Source: Deltaproteobacteria bacterium (GTDB lineage Bacteria; Myxococcota_A; UBA9160; UBA4427). Taken from it: a stretch of 36,807 nt of DNA. The stretch lies in contig PAQX01000068.1 in the NCBI GenBank assembly GCA_002709835.1, positions 1 to 36,807 on the forward strand, given 5' to 3'. Position 1 is the first letter of the stretch. Every line of letters begins with the position of its first letter. Below are positions 18,104 through 28,403 of the stretch, in pieces. A program made the translations under genes and the position numbers. Under the pieces are notes generated by a model. The model was not told where the DNA came from. It saw nothing but the letters and a program-made list of their open reading frames with translations, and made no database searches.

Positions 18104-18682
18104 CTAGCGCGCTGCGGCTTTCATCTTCACTTTGCCGTCGGTGACCACGACCTTGAAGTCGACGCGATCGCAGCCGTACTTCTGTTTGATCGTCGCTTCC
18201 TGTTTGGCGATCGCCCTCTGGAGCTTCTCGGCGGTCAGGCCCTTCGTGTTCTGGCCGTTCGCGATCAGGGCGTCGCGATAGGTCTCGAAGAGATCGCCGC
18301 CGCGATCGCTCGCACGCGCTCCTCTGCTCGTGCGAGGACCGCCGGGGCTCGCCTCTTCCAACCCACGCTCGCGGGCGCGGAGATCGGCCTTGAAGACGTG
18401 GCGCTTGTACGTCCCCGCCTCGATCTGGCGAAGAATGCTTTCCCACTGGCGTTTGAACGCCTGGAAACGGCCGTTCAAGCTGTTGAACTTGAAGCGTTGA
18501 GCCGTGTTCGTGATCCGCATGTTCGAAAACTTGATCACGGTCTTCTGGACTTCCGAGCGGGCCTGGCTGGGCTCCGTCGGACGCGAGCCGAGGAAGTACT
18601 TCTCGTACTCGAGCTTCAGCTGCGTCAGCTTGACCTCGAGGATCTTCAGCTCTTCTTCGGTGGTCGGGGGGGCCATTTCCAT
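18104..18682 (-). CDS. MXAN_5187-like coiled-coil protein of unknown function
   Basis: A 192-residue charged cytoplasmic protein. Residues about 7-100 form a helical, probably coiled-coil region (EEELKILEVKLTQLKLEYEK, then ITNTAQRFKFNSLNGRFQAF) resembling the MXAN_5187 C-terminal domain family known from Myxococcota and related bacteria. A Gly/Arg/Ser-rich linker (about 120-135) follows, then a C-terminal segment (about 138-190) with a lysine-rich end, DFKVVVTDGKVKMKAAAR. No signal peptide or catalytic motif is visible. The ATG at 18682 is used; a second ATG two codons later is possible. It converges on the cytochrome gene with 12 bases between them. Confidence 0.7.
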   Translation of the reverse strand: MEMAPPTTEEELKILEVKLTQLKLEYEKYFLGSRPTEPSQARSEVQKTVIKFSNMRITNTAQRFKFNSLNGRFQAFKRQWESILRQIEAGTYKRHVFKADLRARERGLEEASPGGPRTSRGARASDRGGDLFETYRDALIANGQNTKGLTAEKLQRAIAKQEATIKQKYGCDRVDFKVVVTDGKVKMKAAAR

Positions 18683-18783
18683 CGACCGGAAAAATCGGGT
18701 GTCTGCCCGACACACTTGATGGATTTGGCCAACAGGTCGTTTGTGATCCGGGATCCCTCGCCGGTCGGTTGCCGACGAACTTC

Positions 18784-19695
18784 CTAATCCCGCCGAAGAG
18801 GCTCCGAATGATCCCAGTCGGCGAGGACCGCGTTGAGCGCCGAGATGAGATTGAGCGGCTGGTCCAGCATCAGATGGTGGCCCGCGAGCGGAATCTCGAT
18901 GACCGGATTCACGCGTCCCATGAGGTCGTACATGTACCCGCCGATCTCCTTGTTCACGAGGCCGTTCTCCGAGGCGAAGAGCGCCATCCGGCAGGTGATT
19001 CGGGGGAGGTACGGGCGGGCCGCGACGCGCGGATTCTCTTCGAAGGCCGTGAACGCCAGGTGATCGAACTTCCAGCGCCAGCCCTCCTCTTCCTCGACGA
19101 GCGAGTGCCAACCGACGTCGGCCATCACGTAGTCGAGATAGTGGTCCTGGGGTGGGACGGTCCGGAAACGCGAGAGTCCTTCCTCGCGTGACGCGTAGTG
19201 CCGCGGCTTGCCGAAGGCCTGGCCCATGCGGTGGGCATCGACCTCGGGATCGGGTGCAGAGACCGGAGAGTCGCAGACGACGATGCCGGCGAGGGCGTCG
19301 GGGTGGAGCGCGGAGGTCGCGATGGTCACGAAGCCCCCCATGCTGTGGCCGATGACGACGGGCTTGCCCTCGATGCCCGAGTCCCGCGCGACGGCCATCA
19401 CTTCGTCGGTCCACTGCTCGAGGCTGTATTTCTCCCGCCGGTCCGAGTCGCCGTGTCCGGAGAGGTCGATCGCCGCGACCCGATACCGGTTCGCATAACG
19501 TCCTGCGACGTGGGTCCACCAGTGGCTGTGGGCGCCGCCCCCGTGCACGAAGACGAGGCCACGGCGACCGCGCTCGCCCCAGGCGAGGTAGTGGATCTCC
19601 GCCCCGTCTACCTCGACGGTCTCGTCGGTTCGCGGGACGTCGAGCGCATTTCGATACCACTCGGGTGCTTCGGGATGGCGGGCTTCGGTCGGCAT
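18784..19695 (-). CDS. Alpha/beta hydrolase
   Basis: Serine-type hydrolase of unknown substrate. The 303-residue product shows an oxyanion-hole motif VFVHGGGAHSHWW (about 48-60), the nucleophile elbow GHSMGG with Ser118, and a late AGHHLMLDQP carrying the expected catalytic His (273 or 274). There is no signal peptide, so it is probably cytoplasmic. The family includes esterases, epoxide hydrolases and C-C bond hydrolases; BioH, which acts in biotin synthesis, also belongs, but nothing specific here ties this gene to the nearby bio operon. It is separated from the MXAN_5187-like gene by about 100 bases on the same strand. Confidence 0.88.
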   Translation of the reverse strand: MPTEARHPEAPEWYRNALDVPRTDETVEVDGAEIHYLAWGERGRRGLVFVHGGGAHSHWWTHVAGRYANRYRVAAIDLSGHGDSDRREKYSLEQWTDEVMAVARDSGIEGKPVVIGHSMGGFVTIATSALHPDALAGIVVCDSPVSAPDPEVDAHRMGQAFGKPRHYASREEGLSRFRTVPPQDHYLDYVMADVGWHSLVEEEEGWRWKFDHLAFTAFEENPRVAARPYLPRITCRMALFASENGLVNKEIGGYMYDLMGRVNPVIEIPLAGHHLMLDQPLNLISALNAVLADWDHSEPLRRD

Positions 19696-20096
19696 GTCGG
19701 GCAGTTTCTAGCGCGTGCGTGCGGACACGTCAGAGGTGGGGAGAAACCCGAGGTCCGGTTGCGGAAATTCCAGCAGGTAGCGCCGGGCGCTTTCTCACGA
19801 ATCGGGAAAAGCGTCTGAAACCTGCTCGCGCGTGGATCGAATTCTTCCGATAGGGATGGAATGCGACTCGGTTGTGAAAGAGGGTTTCCACGCCATGCCT
19901 GAAAGCGCCGTTGAGAGAGCCTTTGAACCGGCGAAGCTGGCGCCAGAAGAAGGACGGCGAGCGCACCTGATCCCTCGGCGCGCTCAGCCGGTCGGGGAGC
20001 GATTCAGGCAGGCCGGCGTCGTTGCCTCCTCCGCTGCTCAAGCCGGGGACGACTCGAACGATCGCGCCCGGCGTCCGCCGGGCAGTTCCATCGAGG
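19696..20096. other. Intergenic region between the yhhQ end and the hydrolase start
   Basis: This 401-bp stretch should carry the hydrolase promoter (minus strand) and the bio operon terminator. Open frames on both strands (for example 103 codons on the minus strand at 19730-20041) resemble nothing I recognise and lack good start signals. A strong hairpin at 20066-20083 is listed separately. Confidence 0.4.
20066..20083 (-). terminator. Hairpin after the bio-yhhQ operon
   Basis: GCCCGGC (20066-20072), loop GTCC, GCCGGGC (20077-20083): a perfect 7-bp stem, 13 bases past the yhhQ stop on the transcribed strand. There is no T-run, so it may be a non-canonical terminator or mRNA 3'-end stabiliser. 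Confidence 0.5.
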
Positions 20097-22768
<2,672 letters not shown>

Positions 22769-22772
<4 letters not shown>

Positions 22773-23860
22773 GCCTGCGCGATCTCCGGCTTGAGGAGCT
22801 GGTCGCTGCCGTCCGGGATTCGGAACTGGCCGCCGTGCTGGTGGGACTGCGCCTCGTGGTACGCGTCGTTGCCGTCGATCTCGAAGCCTGCGTCACGGAT
22901 CATCGCGTACGTGTCCTCGACCGGGTCGCCCTTCGTCGTCAGGTAGCCCTCGACGAAGAGCGAGTTCGCCGGGTAGAGACCGAAGGCCTGCATCGACCGG
23001 AGATGACCTTCGCGGCCGCCGGCGATCCGGATCTCGGCGGTGGGGTTCACGAAGCGCATGAGGCAGAGCGCGCGGAGGCACCGCTCCGGTGTGAGCGAGC
23101 CGTCTTCCTGAACCTGGTTGCCGTCGATCGGAATCAGGAAGTTCACCGGGATCGAAGGAACCTCGAGCTCGCGGAGCTTGTAGGCGACTTCGACGATGTC
23201 GATGGACTCCTCACCCATCCCGACGATCATGCCCGAGCAGCTCTCGATGCCGTGACGCTTGGCCGCACCGAGGGTCGCGACGCGATCGGCATAGGTGTGG
23301 GTGTTGGTGATCTCGGCGTAACGGCGCTCGCTCGTGTTCAGGTTGTGGTTCATCCGGTCGAGTCCGGCTTCCTTGAGGATCGCCGCGTGCTCGTCCCCCA
23401 TGAGGCCTGCCGACAGGCAGACCTCGATCGGCCAGCGCTCCTTGATCTCGCGCACGAGCTTCCCGATCCGTTTCGTTCGCTCGACGGTCGGGCCGCGGCC
23501 CGAGAGGACCATGCAGTAGCGGCTGGCCCCGGAATTCGCGGCGGCTTCCGCCTCGGCCATGATCTGCGCATCGCTTTTCATGGCGTACTTCTTGATCGCC
23601 GCCGCGGAGTCCTTGTTCTGCGAGCAGTAGCCGCAGTCCTCGGGGCAGAGACCGTTCTGCACGTTGTTCAGCACATGGACCATGACCTTGCGGCCGAACG
23701 CCTTCCGGCGCGGCTCGAAGGAGGCATGAAGAAGCGGGAGGAGCTCTACGTCCGCGCCGTCGAGGATCCAGAGCGCGTCGGCTTCGGACGGCGCCTCACC
23801 GGCGAGGGCGCGCTCCGCGAGTTCGGAGTAGCGGGCGAGCGAGGAGGTAGCGGCAGTCAC
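22769..23860 (-). CDS. bioB: Biotin synthase
   Basis: Radical SAM enzyme that inserts sulfur into dethiobiotin to form biotin. The 363-residue form has the SAM cluster motif C72-x3-C76-x2-C79 in LCPEDCGYCSQNKDS, followed by YCMVLSGRGPT, LNTSERRYAEITNTHTY and SCSGMIVGMGE, all diagnostic of BioB. I chose the GTG at 23860 because GGAG lies five bases upstream and the protein then starts just before the conserved region. An ATG at 23875 is also possible. The frame stays open to a TTG at 23983, but that part is Pro/Ser/Ala-rich and its start lies inside the operator at 23973-24004, so it is unlikely. Confidence 0.95.
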
Positions 23861-23949
23861 GGGGGCTCCAGGCATCTCCGGTGCGGGGACGGAGGCAGAA
23901 GAAGGGGGATCGGCGGGGCGCGGAGGCGCGGGGTCGACCGCCGTGACGG

Positions 23950-23979
23950 AAGCTACCGAGGCACTTTGCGGGCTGTCAA
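23950..23979 (-). promoter_or_regulatory. Candidate bioB promoter
   Basis: On the minus strand TTGACA (23979 down to 23974) is followed after 18 bp by TAGCTT (23955 down to 23950), a weak -10. The -35 box lies inside the left arm of the BirA-type operator, as expected for a repressed biotin promoter. Confidence 0.45.
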
Positions 23980-24004
23980 CCAACGTTCGTCGGCAAGTTG
24001 ACAG
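23973..24004. promoter_or_regulatory. BirA-type biotin operator
   Basis: CTGTCAACC (23973-23981) and AGTTGACAG (23996-24004) are inverted 9-bp arms separated by exactly 14 bp; the outer eight bases of each arm match perfectly. The known BirA operator is TTGTAAACC-N14 to N16-GGTTTACAA, and the left arm agrees at 7 of 9 positions. It stands immediately upstream of bioB, between it and the divergent radA. birA itself is not in the window. The regulatory role follows from known biotin control; binding is inferred. Confidence 0.7.
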
Positions 24005-24152
24005 GGATTCTCCCCTGCCCAGATCGCGCGCGAGTCCCTATCTTCACCTTGTTTTCGCGCAGCCAGGACCCGTCAGACCGGGTCTCTGCCTTCTGCGAAC
24101 GGGATCGCGTATCGGGGGGCGCCCCAAGGACGCGGTCGAGGGGGATCCGTCG

Positions 24153-25589
24153 ATGGCCAAGCGCCGAACCGTCCACGTCTGCCAGGCCTGCGGGGCGCAG
24201 CATCCGCGCTGGCACGGGCGCTGTCCCGATTGTGGCCAGTGGGACAGCCTGGTCGAGGAGACCTACCAGGCGCCGAGCGCGAAGGACAAAGGGACTGGGC
24301 GCGGGGCAAATGGCCTCGCGGCGCTGGTTCCGGCGGCGGGCGACGAGAAGCCGCGGCGCCTCGGGGAGATCGACGCGGACGCGAGCCCCCGCATCACGTC
24401 CGGGGAAAGCGAACTCGATCGCGTATTGGGGGGCGGCTTCGTTCCGGGCTCGGTGGTGCTACTCGGTGGGGACCCCGGGATCGGCAAATCGACCCTCGCC
24501 CTGCAGGTCGCTGGGGGACTCGCGGCCGCGGGTCAATCGGTGCTCTACGTGAGCGGGGAGGAGAGCGCCGCGCAGATCCGTCTTCGGGCGGAGCGCTTGC
24601 CCGGGCTCGGCTCCGACATGCAGGTCCTCACGACGACGCGGGTCGAGGCGCTCGCGGCGCCGTGGCAGGAGCTCGTGCCCTCCTTCGTCGTCGTCGATTC
24701 GATCCAGACGATCCAGACCGAGGCGATCGACAGCGCGGCGGGCTCGGTCGCGCAGGTGCGTGAGTCGGCGGCGCAGCTCGCGGCGACCGCGAAGAAGGTC
24801 GGCTCCGTGCTGCTGCTGATCGGGCACGTCACGAAAGAAGGCAGCCTCGCGGGTCCCCGCGTCCTCGAGCATCTCGTCGACGTCGTGCTGACCTTCGAGG
24901 GCGACCGCGCCCACGCCTTCCGACTGCTGCGCGCGGCGAAGAACCGCTTCGGCTCGACGCAGGAGATCGGCGTCCTCAATATGGCGAGCCACGGACTCGA
25001 GGCGGTCGAGAATCCGAGTGAGCTCTTCCTCGAAGAGCGGAGCACGCGGAGCCCGGGGAGTTGCGTGATCCCGATGCTCGAGGGGACGCGGCCGATGCTC
25101 GTGGAGCTGCAGGCGCTCGTCGCTCCGGCCCCCTACGGCACGCCGCGGAGAACGACGCTCGGACTCGAGGATGCCCGGGTCGCCCTGTTGCTCGCCGTGC
25201 TCGACCGGCGCAGCCCCGTCGACATCCTGTCACAGGACGTCTACGCGAAGGCGGCGGGTGGCGTCCGGGTCGCGGAGCCGGCGGCGGATCTCGGGATCGC
25301 CCTCGCGATCGCGTCGAGTCGACTCGACCAGGCGGTCCCGGCGGATACGGCGGCGGTCGGGGAGATCGGGCTCGGCGGGGAGGTCCGCCGGGTGTCGCGG
25401 CTCGACGTGCGGGTGGCCGAGGCGGCGCGGCTCGGCTTCAAGCGGCTGCTCGTGCCTGCGGTCTGTTTCGAGGAGCAGAAATCCCGGACGAAGGCGCGCG
25501 AGAAGGGGGCGGATCCAGTTTGCGAACTCGTTCCCATTCAGGATGTGGCGCAGGCGGTGGACTGGCTCCGGGAAAACGGGATGGGCTGA
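24153..25589 (+). CDS. radA: DNA repair protein RadA
   Basis: RecA-like, hexameric ATPase that promotes branch migration during recombination and repair. The 478-residue product has an N-terminal zinc finger (C10-x2-C13 and C24-x2-C27), the Walker A motif GGDPGIGKST (about 105-114), the RadA-specific KNRFG motif starting at K263, and a C-terminal Lon-protease-like domain (about 300-478) with VAEPAADLGIALAIASS and VGEIGLGGEVRRV. The ATG at 24153 has GGGGGAT upstream and directly precedes the zinc finger. It is divergent from bioB. Confidence 0.97.
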   Translation: MAKRRTVHVCQACGAQHPRWHGRCPDCGQWDSLVEETYQAPSAKDKGTGRGANGLAALVPAAGDEKPRRLGEIDADASPRITSGESELDRVLGGGFVPGSVVLLGGDPGIGKSTLALQVAGGLAAAGQSVLYVSGEESAAQIRLRAERLPGLGSDMQVLTTTRVEALAAPWQELVPSFVVVDSIQTIQTEAIDSAAGSVAQVRESAAQLAATAKKVGSVLLLIGHVTKEGSLAGPRVLEHLVDVVLTFEGDRAHAFRLLRAAKNRFGSTQEIGVLNMASHGLEAVENPSELFLEERSTRSPGSCVIPMLEGTRPMLVELQALVAPAPYGTPRRTTLGLEDARVALLLAVLDRRSPVDILSQDVYAKAAGGVRVAEPAADLGIALAIASSRLDQAVPADTAAVGEIGLGGEVRRVSRLDVRVAEAARLGFKRLLVPAVCFEEQKSRTKAREKGADPVCELVPIQDVAQAVDWLRENGMG

Positions 25590-25642
25590 GACCCGGTGCC
25601 ACCGGCGGCGAGTCGTTTCAGACAACCTTTGGGAATCTCGGT

Positions 25643-25665
25643 AAACGCACGTTTTATAAACGTTT
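25643..25665. promoter_or_regulatory. Tandem palindromes upstream of the prenyl synthase promoter
   Basis: AAACG-CA-CGTTT at 25643-25654 and AAACGTTT at 25658-25665 are perfect palindromes with centres 13 bp apart, in an AT-rich patch 17 to 39 bp upstream of the -35 box. They could bind a regulator or act as an UP-like element. No known regulator was recognised. Confidence 0.45.
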
Positions 25666-25681
25666 TTGGAGATTTCCAGCT

Positions 25682-25710
25682 TTGACACCCGGTTTGGGCG
25701 CGGCTAGATT
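25682..25710 (+). promoter_or_regulatory. Sigma70-type promoter giving a probably leaderless mRNA
   Basis: TTGACA (25682-25687), a 17-bp spacer, then TAGATT (25705-25710). The ATG of the polyprenyl synthase at 25718 is seven bases past the -10, which is the expected transcription start, and no Shine-Dalgarno precedes the ATG. Confidence 0.7.
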
Positions 25711-25717
25711 GCGCGGC

Positions 25718-26782
25718 ATGTCAGCGCCCCTCTTCGACGCCGCCAACGAATCGCCGTCCTCTCTCGAAGAGAGCCTCGGTCTCGCCTTCCAGCGGATCGG
25801 CCCGGCGATGGAGCTCGTCGAAGTTGCGCTCCGGGACACGGTCCAATCGCGCTCCCAGGTGATCGGGGACGCGGGGAATCATCTGCTCGAAGCGGGGGGG
25901 AAGCGTCTGCGCCCTGCCCTCGTGATCCTCGCCGCGGAGCTGTGTGGCTATACCGGCCCGCGCCGGATCGAGCTGGCCGCCGCGCTCGAGCTCCTGCACA
26001 CCGCGACCCTGGTCCACGACGACGTCGTGGATCTGTCGGCCGTGCGCCGCGGTCGCCCCTCAGCCAATGCGATCTGGGGCAACCGGCGCGCCGTGCTCGC
26101 CGGTGATTTCTTCTATGGCCGAGCGTCTTCGATCGTGATCCAGGACGGCAACCTCGCGATCGTCGAGAGCTATGCGGAAGCGATCCGGCTCCTCGCCGAA
26201 GGAGAGCTGCTGCAGCTCGAACGAAGCTTCGACGTCGACATCACCGAGTCCAACTACTATGAGGTGATCGAGCGCAAGAGCGCGGCGCTGCTCGCCACCT
26301 GCTGCGAGATCGGCTCGTTGATCGGGGAAGTGACGCGTGGCGAGCGGAACCGGATCAAGGAGTTCGGCAAGCAGCTGGGCACGGCCTTCCAGCTGAAGGA
26401 CGACTGCCTCGACTACAAGGCCGACCTCGCGACGATGGGGAAGGCTCCTTTCGCGGATCTGCGAGAAGGCAAGATCACACTTCCGCTGATTCTCACGCTC
26501 AAGCGCGCGCGCGTGGCCGAGAAGGACCACGTGGCGAGCGTGCTCAAGAGCGCCTCGCGCCTCGCGGACGAGCACGGCGGTCAGGCGCCGGAAGGCGCCC
26601 CCGAGCTCGAGTTCGAAGCGATCGCCGAGCTCGTCGATCGCTACCACGGTGTCGCCGACACCCAGAAGCGCGCCGAGGAACACATCGGTCGTGCGCTGGA
26701 GGCGATCGCGCCCTTCCCGGAAGGCCCCGCGAAGGAAGCGCTCTTCGCTGCGGCGAAATTCTCCGTCCTGCGAGATCGCTGA
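25718..26782 (+). CDS. Polyprenyl diphosphate synthase (trans-isoprenyl transferase)
   Basis: Elongates allylic diphosphates with isopentenyl diphosphate to make the long prenyl chain used for quinones. The 354-residue product has GGKRLRPALVIL, the first Asp-rich motif D101-D102-V-V-D105 in VHDDVVDLSAVRRGRPS, and the second, KDDCLDY with D228, D229 and D232. The residues before the first Asp motif (ELLHTATLVH) lack a bulky aromatic close by, which fits long-chain products, but chain length is not certain. The ATG at 25718 directly follows a promoter, so the mRNA is probably leaderless. Confidence 0.9.
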   Translation: MSAPLFDAANESPSSLEESLGLAFQRIGPAMELVEVALRDTVQSRSQVIGDAGNHLLEAGGKRLRPALVILAAELCGYTGPRRIELAAALELLHTATLVHDDVVDLSAVRRGRPSANAIWGNRRAVLAGDFFYGRASSIVIQDGNLAIVESYAEAIRLLAEGELLQLERSFDVDITESNYYEVIERKSAALLATCCEIGSLIGEVTRGERNRIKEFGKQLGTAFQLKDDCLDYKADLATMGKAPFADLREGKITLPLILTLKRARVAEKDHVASVLKSASRLADEHGGQAPEGAPELEFEAIAELVDRYHGVADTQKRAEEHIGRALEAIAPFPEGPAKEALFAAAKFSVLRDR

Positions 26783-26858
26783 GCCGGGCGCGCGATCGCG
26801 AATCGCCGCGCCGATCCCCGTGAAGAGATTCGCCCCAGGTCCCGGGGAGATCGATTCC

Positions 26859-27236
26859 ATGTCCTCCATCCATTCTGACCTTCGAGCGTCGCAGGACCGT
26901 TCGGCGCGACACGACGGTCGCTTTTCGAACGCGTTCGCTTTTCTGCTCTTCGCCCTCGTGGTGGGGCTCGGCGCCGTGCCGGGCTTCGCCGCGGACGTCG
27001 GCACGACCCTCGACCTCAACACGGCGACGGCCGAGCAGCTCGAATCGCTGCCCGGAATCGGCGAGGTGAAAGCGGCGGCGATCCTCGCTGTGCGCGCGGA
27101 GCGGGGCGGCTTCCGCTCGGTAGAGGAGCTCGAGAGCGTCCGCGGAATCGGTCCGGCGCTGGTCGGGAAGCTCCGCGGGCAGGTGAAGGTCGGTCCGCCG
27201 CGCGGTGGCGCCGCGCGAAAGGTCGCGACGAAGTGA
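26859..27236 (+). CDS. ComEA-like helix-hairpin-helix protein
   Basis: A 125-residue secreted or membrane-anchored DNA-binding protein. One hydrophobic segment (about 24-45, ending GFAADVG) acts as signal or anchor; two helix-hairpin-helix motifs follow: LNTATAEQLESLPGIGEVKA (53-72) and the VEELESVRGIGPALVGKL region (about 88-105). ComEA-type proteins bind incoming DNA in the periplasm during transformation, while similar short proteins have other or unknown roles. No other competence gene is nearby, so function stays open. GGGGAGA lies eight bases before the ATG. A strong hairpin follows the stop. Confidence 0.82.
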   Translation: MSSIHSDLRASQDRSARHDGRFSNAFAFLLFALVVGLGAVPGFAADVGTTLDLNTATAEQLESLPGIGEVKAAAILAVRAERGGFRSVEELESVRGIGPALVGKLRGQVKVGPPRGGAARKVATK

Positions 27237-27240
27237 CCCC

Positions 27241-27270
27241 GGGCCGCCGGAGCCTGGCCTCTGGCGGCCC
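27241..27270 (+). terminator. Terminator-like hairpin after the HhH gene
   Basis: GGGCCGCCGGAG pairs with CTCTGGCGGCCC (27259-27270) as a 12-bp stem with one G-T wobble and loop CCTGGC, beginning four bases after the stop. No T-run follows, but the stem is very stable. It separates the HhH gene from the cobalamin-transport leader. Confidence 0.6.
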
Positions 27271-27276
27271 CTCGCT

Positions 27277-27365
27277 CGGTGCGGGCGCTTTTTGCGGGAG
27301 GATCGGTGGAAAATGCCGCGCGCGGGGCGCCCGACTATGATGGGCCGGCCCCGGTGACCGGGCCG
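27277..27365 (+). promoter_or_regulatory. Candidate cobalamin riboswitch (degenerate)
   Basis: In order: CGGTGC at 27277-27282; GGGAGGATCGGTGGAAAA from 27296, resembling the cobalamin-element line GGGAA-nnn-GGTG-nAAA; CCGCGC; CCCG then ACTATGA at 27334-27340, near CCCGCCACTGTGA; and a B12-box-like GCC-CCGGT-GACC-GG-GCC ending at 27364. The GCCACTG/GGGAAGG arm of full-length elements is missing. It lies upstream of a BtuFCD-type operon, which makes B12 control plausible. The match was made by eye, so this is a candidate only. Confidence 0.45.
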
Positions 27366-27437
27366 CGCGCGTGTTGCGCCGGCTTCGCGTCGCCTGCGAT
27401 CGGGCGCCTCCTCCGCGGCGTCCGCCCGAGATCCCCC

Positions 27438-28403
27438 TTGGTCCTCTTCCGCGAAGATCGTCTGCGCGCTGATCGATTCCGTGCCTCGCGCTCCCGCGCG
27501 TCGGTCTGGTTCGCCTCGGGAATGCTGCTCGTCCTCCTCGCGCCGGTCTTGGCGTTCGCCGAGCGGGCAAAGGTCGACGGAACGCCCGCGCGGCTGATCT
27601 CGCTGAACCCCTCGCTCACCTCCATTCTGGTCCGGCTCGGTGCGCGAGAGACCCTCGTGGGGGTCGACGACTACTCTGCGCAGGTCGTTTCGGAAGTCGT
27701 CGACCTGCCCCGCGTCGGAGGTCTCTTCGATCCGAGTCTCGAGGCGGTCGTCGCGCTCGGTCCCGAGCGGGTCTTGCTGGTGGCGGGGGTCGATCAGGAG
27801 GGGCACGCCGCTCGGCTCGCCCGCGCGGGAGTCGAGGTCGACGTCTACCCGAACGAGACCCTCGCCCAGGTCTTCGAGAACATCGAGCGCCTCGGTCGAC
27901 TCGTCGGTCGGGAGGCCGCGGCAGCCGAACGTCTCCGGGAGATCCGGGCGATGAAAGCCGCCGTCTCCGTGGCGACGGCGGATCGTCTGCAGCCGGGAAC
28001 GATCGTGGTCGTGGACCGCTCGCCGCTCTACCTGGTCGGAGGCGGGACCTTCCTCGACGAGATGCTCGAGGCGGTCGGGGCCAGGAATCTCGTGCGCGCG
28101 CTCGCGCCGGGCTATCCGCGAGGCTCCATCGAGTGGCTCGTCGCCTCGCGTCCGGAGCTCGTGCTCGACATGACGCCCGGTACCTCCGACGCGCTGGCGT
28201 TCTGGGGACGCTGGCCGAGCCTGCCGGCGGTCGCCAACGAGCGGGTCGTTTCGGTCGAGGCCGGTCGGGTGAGCCTGCCGGGACCGGACCTCGACGACTC
28301 GCTCCGCGCGCTCGCGCTCCTTGTGCACGGGGTCGAGATCGCGACGTCGATCGACGCGGCGCTGCCGGCCGCCCGCGCAGCCCTCGAGAAGTCCGCGCGA
28401 TGA
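27438..28403 (+). CDS. btuF: BtuF-like periplasmic metal/cobalamin-binding protein
   Basis: Substrate-binding protein of an ABC importer for cobalamin or a related metal chelate. The product has the helical-backbone-metal-receptor layout: PARLISLNPSLTSILVRLGA, VVDLPRVGGLFDPSLEAVVAL, FENIERLGRLVGRE linking helix, and the second lobe with YLVGGGTFLDEMLEAVGARN. A signal peptide ending APVLAFAERA is present. The frame opens at a GTG at 27279, but that lies within the candidate riboswitch. I therefore place the start at TTG 27438 (321 residues); an ATG at 27522 would leave too short a signal. Its stop overlaps btuC (ATGA). Substrate is inferred from order and family. Confidence 0.8.
   Translation: MVLFREDRLRADRFRASRSRASVWFASGMLLVLLAPVLAFAERAKVDGTPARLISLNPSLTSILVRLGARETLVGVDDYSAQVVSEVVDLPRVGGLFDPSLEAVVALGPERVLLVAGVDQEGHAARLARAGVEVDVYPNETLAQVFENIERLGRLVGREAAAAERLREIRAMKAAVSVATADRLQPGTIVVVDRSPLYLVGGGTFLDEMLEAVGARNLVRALAPGYPRGSIEWLVASRPELVLDMTPGTSDALAFWGRWPSLPAVANERVVSVEAGRVSLPGPDLDDSLRALALLVHGVEIATSIDAALPAARAALEKSAR

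Noticed and set aside
18784..19695. Alpha/beta hydrolase as BioH for the nearby biotin operon
   Set aside because: It is in a separate transcription unit beyond a terminator-like hairpin, and no BioH-specific feature is visible.
19730..20041. 103-codon minus-strand frame in the yhhQ-hydrolase gap
   Set aside because: No recognisable domain, no good ribosome site, and composition like other non-coding frames. It cannot be excluded but is not supported.
23861..23983. Longer bioB start at TTG 23983
   Set aside because: The start codon lies inside the BirA-type operator and downstream of its own -35 box only by a few bases. The extra residues are Pro/Ser/Ala-rich and not part of BioB.
27336..27341. 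TATGAT upstream of btuF as a -10 box
   Set aside because: No -35 at proper spacing, and it lies within the conserved-looking part of the candidate riboswitch.
27279..27437. Longer btuF start at GTG 27279
   Set aside because: It would place about 50 atypical residues before the signal peptide and read through the candidate riboswitch.
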